Part shown: positions 8,329 through 16,157 of the stretch, in pieces
Position numbering within the stretch: position 1 is the first letter of the stretch
How the letters are laid out: every line of letters starts with the position of its first letter
Origin: Candidatus Binataceae bacterium
Lineage (GTDB): Bacteria; Desulfobacterota; Binatia; Binatales; Binataceae
NCBI GenBank assembly: GCA_015478645.1
Contig: JADMIL010000018.1
Coordinates: forward strand, 1-52,338
Direction of reading: 5' to 3'
Length of the DNA: 52,338 bases
Made by a program: the position numbers and the translations under genes
Notes under the pieces: model-generated
The model's input: the letters and a program-made list of their open reading frames with translations, nothing else
Told to the model about the DNA's origin: nothing
Database searches by the model: none

Positions 8329-8369
8329 ATGGATCGGCATCGCTCCCCATGCAATACGAAATAGCGCTT
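8329..8369 (+). repeat. 41-bp direct repeat, copy B
   Basis: Second copy of the repeat at 7060-7100, with one mismatch (GAAATA versus GAGATA). No intact gene follows it directly; the next coding sequence ends at 8497 on the minus strand. Confidence 0.8.
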
Positions 8370-8496
8370 AAATTATTGGGCGAAATCGGTCGAGATGGAG
8401 CGGCGGCCGCGCGGAGCAGCGCGGACAGGGGTGCGGCGGAGCGGAGGCATTGCGCGGGATGCAGGTGTCAGCGGCGGGCGGCGCGCGCGGCGCAGT

Positions 8497-9426
8497 TCAA
8501 GGTTGTGCGAGGATCAGAATTTCGGATTGGCGCGTTGCGGGATCGAGGCGCACCAGGTAGGCCGGCAGACCGCTCCCCTGCATCGCGATATTGGTTCGCG
8601 CGTCGCATCGGCAGCGCGCGACGAGAGCATTGTTGACCCGCGCGAAGCGATCCAGATTGAACTGCGCGAGGGCTACGTGGTTGTCCGGAATCCACAGATC
8701 AACCGAGCGTTTGCCGATTTTGACGTCGCTGACCAGTGGCGTCCCGGAAATGGTCATGTTGTCTTTGATCCATTGCCGGAAAGCGGAAACGCTCATCGCG
8801 TTGACGCGCGGATACTGGCGGGTGAGATGCGAAATCGCCATCGCGAGCGCGCGCGAGTGGGTATTGGTGCGAGAGTCATCGTGATCGACGGCTACCCATA
8901 GCTGGCGCGACCAGACCGAGAGGAGCCGGGGATCGGCATCGGGCAGCGACTTGTAGCGCGCGATGGCATCTTCAGCCTCGACAAAATCGCGATCGCGAAT
9001 CGCCGCGGCGGCCTGCTGCGAGTATTGCGCGCGTTCCGCAGTTGTAAGCTGGTCAAAGATTGGCCGGCTCGCGCTGCCCGGCTGGTCAACGGCGGCGGCG
9101 CAGGCCTGGTATTGCCGGGAGAGTGAGTATTGCGGCGCGCCGATTTTGTACTCAGTGAGGCACAGACCGTCGGCGACCTCGCGCTGTTCGCGTGGCGATA
9201 GTTTGGGGTTGGCGGAGGCCTGCACGAACATCTGATGGGCCGCGGCATACCGCCCGAGCGCGATCTCCGATCGGGCCGCGGCGATCGAACTGTTGGTGCA
9301 TCCACTGATTTGCGACGCCAGCAGGACAAGCAAGGGTGCCAGCAATACCGCGAGGTGACGCGCAAGCCCGGATCCGGATCGGCATCCGAGGCGATCGTGA
9401 GTGAAGCTTGGGTGCGCAGCTTGCAT
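8497..9426 (-). CDS. Lipoprotein of unknown function with TPR-like N-terminal region
   Basis: 309 residues from the ATG at 9426. An upstream extension to 9600 is possible but gives no sensible leader. A hydrophobic stretch (LAVLLAPLLVLLAS) ends in a lipobox-like ISGC (Cys43), suggesting an outer-membrane lipoprotein. The mature N-terminus (RSEIALGRYAAAHQMFVQAS and the region to about 180) looks like TPR helices. The C-terminal half (SRQLWVAVDHDDS, SDVKIGKRSVDLWIPDNHVAL) is compact and soluble. No family is recognised. It stands alone between a decayed region and the exopolysaccharide gene scar. Confidence 0.6.
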   Translation of the reverse strand: MQAAHPSFTHDRLGCRSGSGLARHLAVLLAPLLVLLASQISGCTNSSIAAARSEIALGRYAAAHQMFVQASANPKLSPREQREVADGLCLTEYKIGAPQYSLSRQYQACAAAVDQPGSASRPIFDQLTTAERAQYSQQAAAAIRDRDFVEAEDAIARYKSLPDADPRLLSVWSRQLWVAVDHDDSRTNTHSRALAMAISHLTRQYPRVNAMSVSAFRQWIKDNMTISGTPLVSDVKIGKRSVDLWIPDNHVALAQFNLDRFARVNNALVARCRCDARTNIAMQGSGLPAYLVRLDPATRQSEILILAQP

Positions 9427-9708
9427 GACTTGTTGGCGCCTGATTTCCGTCGCGCAGTATTGGCCAAGCGTGGTGTCGGCCAAGAGCGATCGTGACAAAA
9501 CCTGGCCGGTTGTGCGAGGGCAGCGGGAGCGGATGACGACGTTAACCAAATTAAATCGGTCTTCAGCAAAATTTACTAGAACGACACTGATTCTGAGCAC
9601 CGTCGCCCTGAACTGCTAATCGAAGCCGGGCTGTGTCAGGTGTCGGCGATCGCCGAAATGGTTCAGCGCCAGCGCGGCGTAGCGAAGGAATTTGCGCGAG
9701 ACGCAGTG

Positions 9709-10035
9709 TCAGCGGCCGGCGGCGCGCGCCGTGGCACGCGCGTCGGCGGCCGCGAGCGACGTCGCGAGGGCGAGCATCCGCTCGCATTCGCCGAGCACGG
9801 ACGCGAGCGTAATCGCCTCCATCACGGGCGGCGGACGGCGCGGCATCTCGAAGCCCAGATAGGAATAGCCGGCACGGGGATGGGGCGAGTCGATCGCGAT
9901 TGCCCGCGCGCCGACCTGACCCCATCGGCGCGACAACGCGGGACCGCACAGGCCGATCACCGGCCCGCCGAGTGCCGCCGCCAGATGCATCACGCCGGTA
10001 TCGACCGAGACCACGAGCTGCGCGCAGGCCGTGTT
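9709..10035 (-). pseudogene. 3' remnant of a glycosyltransferase family 9 (heptosyltransferase-like) gene
   Basis: The reading VVSVDTGVMHLAAALGGPV, then GLCGPALSRRWGQVG, is the conserved C-terminal ADP-sugar-binding region of GT9 enzymes. The frame runs on to a plausible natural C-terminus and stop at 9709. Everything before the VVSVDTG block is missing. Upstream it joins, out of frame, to a Wzz-like fragment near 10030-10040. GT9 enzymes transfer heptose or related sugars in LPS core and surface polysaccharide assembly. This piece lacks the acceptor domain and cannot be functional. Confidence 0.8.
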
Positions 10036-10613
10036 GCGCCGCGTCGAGCTTGGCCTTGAGGTCGCCCAGCGGCGCGTAGCGATCGGTGTAGCGGCCCGCC
10101 ATCTCCGCGTATTGGGCCTGGAGCTGATCGACCTGCAGCCGCAGTTGCTGGATGATCGGGCTGTTGACCACCACCGGCAGCGATTCGTAGTCGCCCGCGC
10201 GCATCGCCTCGACGTCGGCCTGGGCGCGGGCGCGCTCGGTCTCGGCATCGGTCAACGCGCGATTGAGCGCCAGCATGCGATCCTCAGGAAGCTGGTTCTT
10301 CAGGCGATCGGAGGTGCCAAAGGCCAGAATGCCCATCTTGTCGCGGTAGGCGTTGAGTGCGGCCTCCGATTGCTCGACGCGCTGGCCGATCGTCGTAATC
10401 TGGTCCTGCAGAAACGCCCTGGCGGTCTTGTAGTAGTCGTGATCCTCGCTGTTCTGGACATGGTTGAGCAGTTGGCTCATGTCGGGGATGCGCGGTGATT
10501 CAGCGCCGATCTGCAAGGTTGCCGTCGCGCTGTAAATCGGCGTGGCGACCATTATCTAGACCGCCGTCAGGATCATCGCCGCGGCCGTCAGAACGGCGAT
10601 CGTACGCCATCGC
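10036..10613 (-). pseudogene. Remnant of a Wzz/GNVR polysaccharide chain-length (exopolysaccharide transport) gene
   Basis: The minus-strand frame upstream of the ATG at 10552 reads RWRTIAVLTAAAMILTAV, a TAG, then IMVATPIYSATATLQIG. This is the typical first membrane helix and start of a Wzz domain, with an in-frame amber codon (plus-strand 10556-10558). The text then jumps from DHDYYKT straight to ARAFLQDQITTIGQRVEQSE. In intact family members more than 100 residues separate these, so an internal in-frame deletion is likely. The coiled coil continues to LKAKLDAAQ, where it runs into a GT9 fragment. The second membrane helix is missing. Intact relatives control chain length in Wzx/Wzy-type export. 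Confidence 0.8.
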
Positions 10614-10619
10614 ACACTG

Positions 10620-10955
10620 ACTATTTTCCAGCATTCCCAAGCCCGATCCCGCCGGCAACTTAGGAAACTGCTCAGCGCGCACGATGAGCGAGCCGACCAA
10701 TAGGAAGCACAATACCGGCAATAGCCAGAAGGTGTAGTGACAGCGATGGATCGCCGGATCGACGCAACCGATCGCGAGTGATGCCGCGCCCCAGAGCGCC
10801 CACAGACCGCGCCGAAGAATCAGTCCGGTCCACCATCGCGGCCGGCCGCTTGCATAGACATCGGCCAGATACGCGCCCAGCGACCATTGCCACCACGAGA
10901 CCAGGAACAGACGCTGGCCAACGTCAGTCCGAGGCAACGGCGGCGCTACTGAGAT
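10620..10955 (-). pseudogene. Internal remnant of an acyltransferase-3 (OafA/NodX-type) membrane protein gene
   Basis: The frame reads QRLFLVSWWQWSLGAYLADVY, a segment with WG and hydrophobic stretches, then HYTFWLLPVLCFLLVGSLIV and AEQFPKLPAG. The W-x-W-x-LGAYLA motif and surrounding helices are typical of acyltransferase-3 enzymes that O-acylate surface polysaccharides. There is no start region and no C-terminus; it fuses near 10620 to the Wzz fragment. The only initiation codon is TTG at 10937, with no ribosome site. With the two fragments downstream it forms a collapsed exopolysaccharide locus, all on one strand. Confidence 0.7.
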
Positions 10956-11067
10956 TGTCGAAGTGATAAGTATAGGTCGAAGTAGTGCGTAGATGTCGCC
11001 GAAGTCAATTAGCTAGTTCGTGCGCATCGATCGGCGGATTGATTCGCACGACACGCGAATCTCACAC

Positions 11068-13497
11068 TCACGCCAGACCTGCGGTGTCGTCGGTGGTGAC
11101 GTGCCCCGATGTACTGTGCCCATGATTTACCGAGCGCTGGTTGAGCAGATCGTGAATTGCGCCGAGCAGTATCGACTTGCTGATCGGTTTGCCGCAATGC
11201 AGATCGGCACCCGCGTCGCGGCAGCGCGCGATATCCTCGGAGAACACCGATGCGGTCAACGCCACGATCGGAGTGCGCGGAGCGTTACGCTCATGCTCCC
11301 ATGCGCGAATCGCGCGAATCGCCGTGAGACCATCCATCACCGGCATTTGCAAATCCATCAGGACGGCATCGAAAGTGCCCGCCTTGCAGGCTTCGACCGC
11401 CACCGCACCATCGCAGGCTTCTTCGATTGTACAACCCGTCCGCGCCAGAAAATTTCGAATCAGCACGCGATTGTCCGGCGAGTCGTCGGCGACCAGGATA
11501 TGCGCCGGATGACCGTTGACGACGAAGCTCTCGCGCAATGCGGGAGGCGGCTCGGCCCGGTCGGCTGGTGTCATAGCGCCCGCGCTGCCGCTGGTGAGTA
11601 GCGCGGTAATGGCCTCGATCAGTTCGAGGCGTTTGACCGGCTTGACCAGGTAAGCGCCGAGCCGCGCATTGCGCGCGTGATTCAACTGGATATTCAAATC
11701 ATCCGACGCCAGCATCATGATGATTGGCGACTCTTCGTGCTCCTGCCTCACGCGGCTGGCGACCTCGAAGCCGTCCATCTCGGGCATGCGGCAGTCGAGC
11801 AGCATCAGGCGATACGGACGCCCCTCGTGCCGCGCCCTGGCGCAGAGTTCGAGCGCTTCGCGGCCCGACGCGGCCTCGCTTAATTCGACGCCGGCCCGGG
11901 TCAGGATCTCGCGCATGATCAACCGGTTGGCGTCGTTGTCGTCGACGATCAGGATCCGCGCGCCCGCCAGGGAAGTCGCCGGCGTTACACCGGTCAACCG
12001 CTCGGCGAGCGGGTCGCGAAGATCAAAGTTGACCGTGAAATGAAACGTGCTGCCGCGCCCGAACTCGCTCTCGACCCACACCCGCCCGCCCATCAGATTG
12101 ACCAGCCGCCGGACGATCGCCAGGCCCAGACCGGTGCCGCCGTAACGGCGCGTGGTTGAGGAGTCGACCTGTGAGAAATCGGTGAAAATTTCGCTGAGCT
12201 TATCCGCCGGAATGCCGATGCCGGTGTCGGTGACCATGAAATGGAGCGCGCCGGGCTGCTTGGCTTCAAGGTCCCGCTCGGCGCTCACGACGATCTCGCC
12301 ATGCTCGGTGAATTTGAGCGCGTTGCCGATCAGGTTGACCAGGACCTGGCGCAGGCGCAGCGGATCGCCGACGAGCCTGAGCGGTACGCCGGGGGCGACG
12401 CGCGCGGCGATTTCGAGTCCCTTGGCGTGTGCGCGGACGCCCAGGGTCTCGATGGTCTTTTCGATAACGGTGTCGAGGTCGAGGTCGGTGCGCTCGAGCG
12501 TCAGGCGCCCGGCTTCGACCTTGGCGAGGTCGAGAATGTCGTTGATTAACGAAAGCAGCGCGTTACCGTTGTTGCGCATGATGCCGACGAACTTCTGTTG
12601 CTCCGGATTGAGCGGCGTCTCGTCGAGCAGTTCCGACATGCCCAGGATCGCGTTCATCGGCGTGCGAATCTCGTGCGACATGCTCGAGAGAAATTCGGTC
12701 TTGGCTTGCGATGCGGCCAGCGCCAGCTCGCGCGCCGCGACCAGGTCGACCGTGCGCTCGCGCACCTCGCGCTCGATTTGGAAATTGACGGTTTCGAGAT
12801 TCGCCCGATGGTCGGCGATGCCACGCATCTCGCGCAAGCTCTGCACGACCGAAAAAATCAAAAACGTGTCTTCAAATACGACCCAGCCGACGTGCTCGAG
12901 CCAGCGCCACGGCTCGACCATCGCCACCCCGTAAATCGATTGCGGCCAGAAATAACCCCGCAGACAATGATCGAGCGCGGTCACCACGGTGCCCGTGATG
13001 AGCACCGTCCAGTCGCGGTAAACCGCCAGGAAGGCCAGCGATCCGAAGATTTGGAAATGGGTCTCGATCCGTCCGTCAGTCAGATGGATCAGCAGCCCGG
13101 CGTTGATCATCTGGGCAATCGCGATCACCTGGCGAGTCAGGCGGCGCCCCGGATAGAGCACCGCCAGTGCGATCGGCAGGCCCGAAACCGCGGCGCCAAG
13201 AAATAGCGCCGCCCACACGTGAATGTTGACCGAACTCTGGGCCCCCGCCCAGGCTTGCGGCGCGAGCCACAGCGCCGCCGCGATCCCGGCCAGCCACTGC
13301 AAGCCAAAGAGCCAGATGAACATGCGGTCCGTGCGCACGAAGATCGCCGCGCGCATCTGCGCAAGCAGCGCCGCGCTGCGCGCCGCCAGCGCCGGATCGG
13401 GCGCATCGTCGTTAGCTTGCGCAGCCGCCCGGGTTCGCGCAGCCGGATTATCGTGCGCCGCCGTTACCCGCCGCCAAACTCGCGCTAGCGAACGCAT
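11068..13497 (-). CDS. Hybrid sensor histidine kinase (membrane sensor, HisKA, HATPase, two receivers)
   Basis: 809 residues. The N-terminal sensor has about six membrane segments (residues 58-220) with the conserved stretch [17 protein letters not shown]. Then come a coiled linker, HisKA with [11 protein letters not shown] (His275), and HATPase with N-box LIGNALKF and G boxes DTGIGIP and GGTGLGLAI. Receiver 1 (about 514-630) has acceptor D568 and receiver 2 (about 665-785) has acceptor D715 and K770. Unlike its paralogue at 799-3606 it lacks a PAS domain. Its start overlaps the end of the RedB-like gene by 13 nt, so the two are translated together and the redox protein is a likely input partner. 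No phosphotransfer protein or output regulator is adjacent. Confidence 0.92.
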   Translation of the reverse strand: MRSLARVWRRVTAAHDNPAARTRAAAQANDDAPDPALAARSAALLAQMRAAIFVRTDRMFIWLFGLQWLAGIAAALWLAPQAWAGAQSSVNIHVWAALFLGAAVSGLPIALAVLYPGRRLTRQVIAIAQMINAGLLIHLTDGRIETHFQIFGSLAFLAVYRDWTVLITGTVVTALDHCLRGYFWPQSIYGVAMVEPWRWLEHVGWVVFEDTFLIFSVVQSLREMRGIADHRANLETVNFQIEREVRERTVDLVAARELALAASQAKTEFLSSMSHEIRTPMNAILGMSELLDETPLNPEQQKFVGIMRNNGNALLSLINDILDLAKVEAGRLTLERTDLDLDTVIEKTIETLGVRAHAKGLEIAARVAPGVPLRLVGDPLRLRQVLVNLIGNALKFTEHGEIVVSAERDLEAKQPGALHFMVTDTGIGIPADKLSEIFTDFSQVDSSTTRRYGGTGLGLAIVRRLVNLMGGRVWVESEFGRGSTFHFTVNFDLRDPLAERLTGVTPATSLAGARILIVDDNDANRLIMREILTRAGVELSEAASGREALELCARARHEGRPYRLMLLDCRMPEMDGFEVASRVRQEHEESPIIMMLASDDLNIQLNHARNARLGAYLVKPVKRLELIEAITALLTSGSAGAMTPADRAEPPPALRESFVVNGHPAHILVADDSPDNRVLIRNFLARTGCTIEEACDGAVAVEACKAGTFDAVLMDLQMPVMDGLTAIRAIRAWEHERNAPRTPIVALTASVFSEDIARCRDAGADLHCGKPISKSILLGAIHDLLNQRSVNHGHSTSGHVTTDDTAGLA

Positions 13498-14192
13498 CGG
13501 ATTGCTCTCCCTGCGGGCGATGCGGCCGGATCGAACAACGGGCAGCCAAAGACCGGCGTGACAGCGCGCGGCGCGGTGGGAGTTTCCATCAGCGATCGAA
13601 TTTCACTTGCCCCGAGATTATCGCCCCAATGACCGCGTGCGACCGTGATGCCGCCGCTGAACAACAGGCGGCCTCGGGCGTCGTAAACCATCGTCTGCCC
13701 GGAGGTCGCGGCGCCAAAGCGGCGCGCCTCGCGGCCGTCATCGACAACCACCGTAACACCCGGTATACGCGCGGCACTGAACCATAGATCGGTCGTCGCC
13801 CATCCGCCGGCCGTGCCCGGCGGCTTGACGAACACCACCAGCGCGCGCATTCGCCCGCCCGCATGCGCCATCAGCATCGCCAATTCGCCGACCGTGGCCC
13901 GTGTACACGGACATCGCGGATGCGCGATCATGACGAGCGTGAAGCCGTTCGCCGCGCGCGCCAGCGTACTGGCCGCGGGCCATTGTGCCGGCGGATGCCC
14001 GGGCGCGCCCGGCGCCGTCGCGTAGCGCGCAAGCCCCGCCATCCCGGCGATCACCACGCCGAGCCAGATCGCGACGACCGCGCCCAGCACGATCGCTTTG
14101 GCGCGGCCGATCGGCGCCATCGCTGGATTGGGAATCGATGGGAGATCGCTGCCGTGACCGGCGTCTCCGATTGGCGCATTTGAATGGACCAT
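13485..14192 (-). CDS. RedB-like membrane-anchored thioredoxin-fold protein
   Basis: 235 residues from the ATG at 14192; starts at 14264 or 14120 are also possible and no ribosome site decides. One N-terminal membrane helix (about 31-53, [20 protein letters not shown]) is followed by a periplasmic thioredoxin-like domain. It has [15 protein letters not shown] with Cys94 and Cys96 (C-x-C), a [13 protein letters not shown] segment, and [22 protein letters not shown]. These match proteins annotated RedB that often sit beside hybrid kinases; I recall the family but its function is not established. The C-x-C rather than C-x-x-C spacing suggests redox sensing or metal binding more than general disulfide exchange. 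It overlaps the kinase gene by 13 nt. Confidence 0.7.
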   Translation of the reverse strand: MVHSNAPIGDAGHGSDLPSIPNPAMAPIGRAKAIVLGAVVAIWLGVVIAGMAGLARYATAPGAPGHPPAQWPAASTLARAANGFTLVMIAHPRCPCTRATVGELAMLMAHAGGRMRALVVFVKPPGTAGGWATTDLWFSAARIPGVTVVVDDGREARRFGAATSGQTMVYDARGRLLFSGGITVARGHWGDNLGASEIRSLMETPTAPRAVTPVFGCPLFDPAASPAGRAIRCVR

Positions 14193-14477
14193 CGCTGAGA
14201 TAGAGAGCAATTCCGAGACCACGCCCAAGCCGCGGGTGAGTGCGCATTGCGCCACCGGCGCCATTCGACGCGCCGCCCCGATGTCCCGTAATCGATCAGA
14301 TGAGCCGCCGGTGTACCATCATGCGTTTGCGAGATCCCGGCCCGCGGGCGCCCCGATCGCGTGGCGACCTGTGCGCATTGCGATGCCACGCCCGACAGGC
14401 ATATCGTGAATCCGGGACACCCGCGGCCGTCCCGCTGATGCGCGTGCCGCGCCGCCCGGCAGTAGAGGATCGATGCG

Positions 14478-14672
14478 ATGAAAGTCGTCGTGGACCACAA
14501 TCTTTGCGAAGGCAATGGCCGCTGCGCCGAAGTCGCGCCGGAGGTATTTGAACTGCGCGACGACGACCGCAGCCATGTGCTGGCCGACGCTCCGGCACCG
14601 GGCTCGCGCCCGCGGATTGACCTGGCGGTGAGCCTCTGCCCGCGCCAGGCGATCCGGCTGATCGCCGAGTAA
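14478..14672 (+). CDS. Three-cysteine ferredoxin, likely P450 electron donor
   Basis: 64 residues. Cluster ligands are Cys10, Cys16 and Cys54 (LCEGNGRC and SLCPRQAI). The usual second cysteine of a 4Fe-4S set is replaced by Gly, which is typical of [3Fe-4S] ferredoxins paired with actinobacterial-type P450s. AGAGGA lies about 8 nt before the ATG. The P450 gene follows after 53 bp on the same strand, so the pair probably forms one transcription unit in which this protein passes electrons from a reductase encoded elsewhere to the heme. Confidence 0.9.
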   Translation: MKVVVDHNLCEGNGRCAEVAPEVFELRDDDRSHVLADAPAPGSRPRIDLAVSLCPRQAIRLIAE

Positions 14673-14725
14673 GCGCGCATCGTGCGACGCGCGGGTAACG
14701 CGCGGGTAAATCGATCGAAGCGACC

Positions 14726-15991
14726 GTGACGGAGGGATTAAGCAACGCCATGGCAGCCTTGACGCCGGACACCGTCGACATCATCGATCCCGATCTGTAC
14801 GTGCGTCGCGGCTACCCGCACGACGAATGGGCCGTGCTGCGCCGCGAAGCTCCCATCTATCGTTACGAGCGCGCCAACACCGATCCGTTCTGGGCGATTA
14901 CGCGCCACGCCGACATCGTCAACGTCTCGCGCCAGCCGGAACTGTTCCACAGCATCCAGCGCCTCTTCGTGACGATCAACGAAGAGGGCTCACCGGCTCC
15001 CGACGAAGCGATTCTGCGCCAGCTCCTCAACATGAATCCGCCCGAGCACGGCGCCTATCGCGCGATCGTCAACCGCCGCTTCACGCCGCGCGGCGTGCAG
15101 GGGCTGCGTGAGCAGATCGATCGGATCACGGCCGAAGTGCTCGACGGCATCGTCGATCGCACCGAATGCGATTTCGTCACCGAAGTCGCCGCCAGGCTGC
15201 CGCTGGCGGTGATCGCCGAGATGTTCGGTATTCCGCGCGCGGACTGGGCGATGATGTTCCGGCTGAGCAACATGATGATCGGCCCGGGCGACGCCGAGTA
15301 TGCCGGCGACGAGACGATTCTCGAGACCCTCCAGCGCGCGCGGATGGAGTTCTTTCAGTACTTCAGCCAGCTCTGCGAAGATCGCCGCCAAAATCCGCGC
15401 GACGATCTCGCCAGCGTGCTCGCCAACGGCCTGGTCAACGGCGCGCCGCTCCCGATCTTCGAGCTGATGTCGTATTTCGCTCTGCTGATCATCGCGGGCA
15501 ACGAGACCACCCGCAACGCGACCAGCGGCGGACTCCAGGCCTTCATCGAGAATCCGGCGCAATGGGCGCGGCTCAAAGGCGACCCGTCAATGGCGGCCGG
15601 CGCCGCCGAGGAGATCGTGCGCTGGACCTCGCCCGTAATCCAGTTCACGCGCAAGGCCACCGCCGACACCAATCTATGCGGCGTGCCGATTCGCGCCGGC
15701 GACGAACTGGCGCTGTTCTATCCCTCGGCCAACCGCGACGAGGCGGTCTTCGACCGGCCCGGCGTCTTCGATATCGGACGCAACCCCAACCGCCATATCG
15801 CCTACGGCATCGGCGAGCATTTCTGCCTCGGCGCCAACCTCGCGCGGCTCGAATTGCAGGTGATGTTCCGTCAGTTGGCCGAGCGGCTCGAGTCCGTCGA
15901 ATCGGCCGGACCGCTCCACCGAATGCGCTCGAACTTCGTCGGCGGCATCAAGCACATGCCGATTCGCTATCGGATGCGTCCGCGCGCCTGA
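14726..15991 (+). CDS. Cytochrome P450 monooxygenase
   Basis: 421 residues from GTG 14726; an ATG at 14750 with GGAGGG 14 nt upstream is an alternative that removes eight residues. The I-helix motif is IIAGNETTRNATSGG, the K-helix ExxR is EEIVRW, and the heme-binding loop is AYGIGEHFCLGANLARLE with proximal ligand Cys367. A Tyr replaces the usual Phe at the loop start. It is a soluble bacterial class I enzyme, in the range of steroid- or alkane-hydroxylating CYPs. The substrate is unknown. The ferredoxin gene directly upstream is the probable redox partner. A MITE-like palindrome follows the stop by 16 nt. Confidence 0.93.
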   Translation: MTEGLSNAMAALTPDTVDIIDPDLYVRRGYPHDEWAVLRREAPIYRYERANTDPFWAITRHADIVNVSRQPELFHSIQRLFVTINEEGSPAPDEAILRQLLNMNPPEHGAYRAIVNRRFTPRGVQGLREQIDRITAEVLDGIVDRTECDFVTEVAARLPLAVIAEMFGIPRADWAMMFRLSNMMIGPGDAEYAGDETILETLQRARMEFFQYFSQLCEDRRQNPRDDLASVLANGLVNGAPLPIFELMSYFALLIIAGNETTRNATSGGLQAFIENPAQWARLKGDPSMAAGAAEEIVRWTSPVIQFTRKATADTNLCGVPIRAGDELALFYPSANRDEAVFDRPGVFDIGRNPNRHIAYGIGEHFCLGANLARLELQVMFRQLAERLESVESAGPLHRMRSNFVGGIKHMPIRYRMRPRA

Positions 15992-16007
15992 AGCCATCGC
16001 GCGCTTA

Positions 16008-16117
16008 GGGAACCTCTGCACAAGGCTCTGCGGTCACCCTGAGCGCAGCGCATGGGTCCCGGATCCGGGATTCTTCGCTGCGCTCAGAATGACAACCTAA
16101 CTTGTGCAGAGGTTCCT
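16008..16117 (+). repeat. MITE-like palindromic element, copy 2 (TA-flanked)
   Basis: 110 bp with TA on both sides (16006-16007, 16118-16119), same orientation as copy 1 and nearly identical. It lies between the convergent P450 and L,D-transpeptidase genes and, as a long hairpin, could act as a transcription terminator for both. Confidence 0.85.
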
Positions 16118-16157
16118 TAGCGCCTGAAATTCCCGCCCCACGCGGCGCGCGCGATTT

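Noticed and set aside
9563..10552. Intact 329-residue protein across the Wzz/GT9 junction
   Set aside because: The N-terminal half is Wzz-like but after LKAKLDAAQ the frame is Arg-rich nonsense while GT9 motifs continue in another frame; it is a fusion scar.
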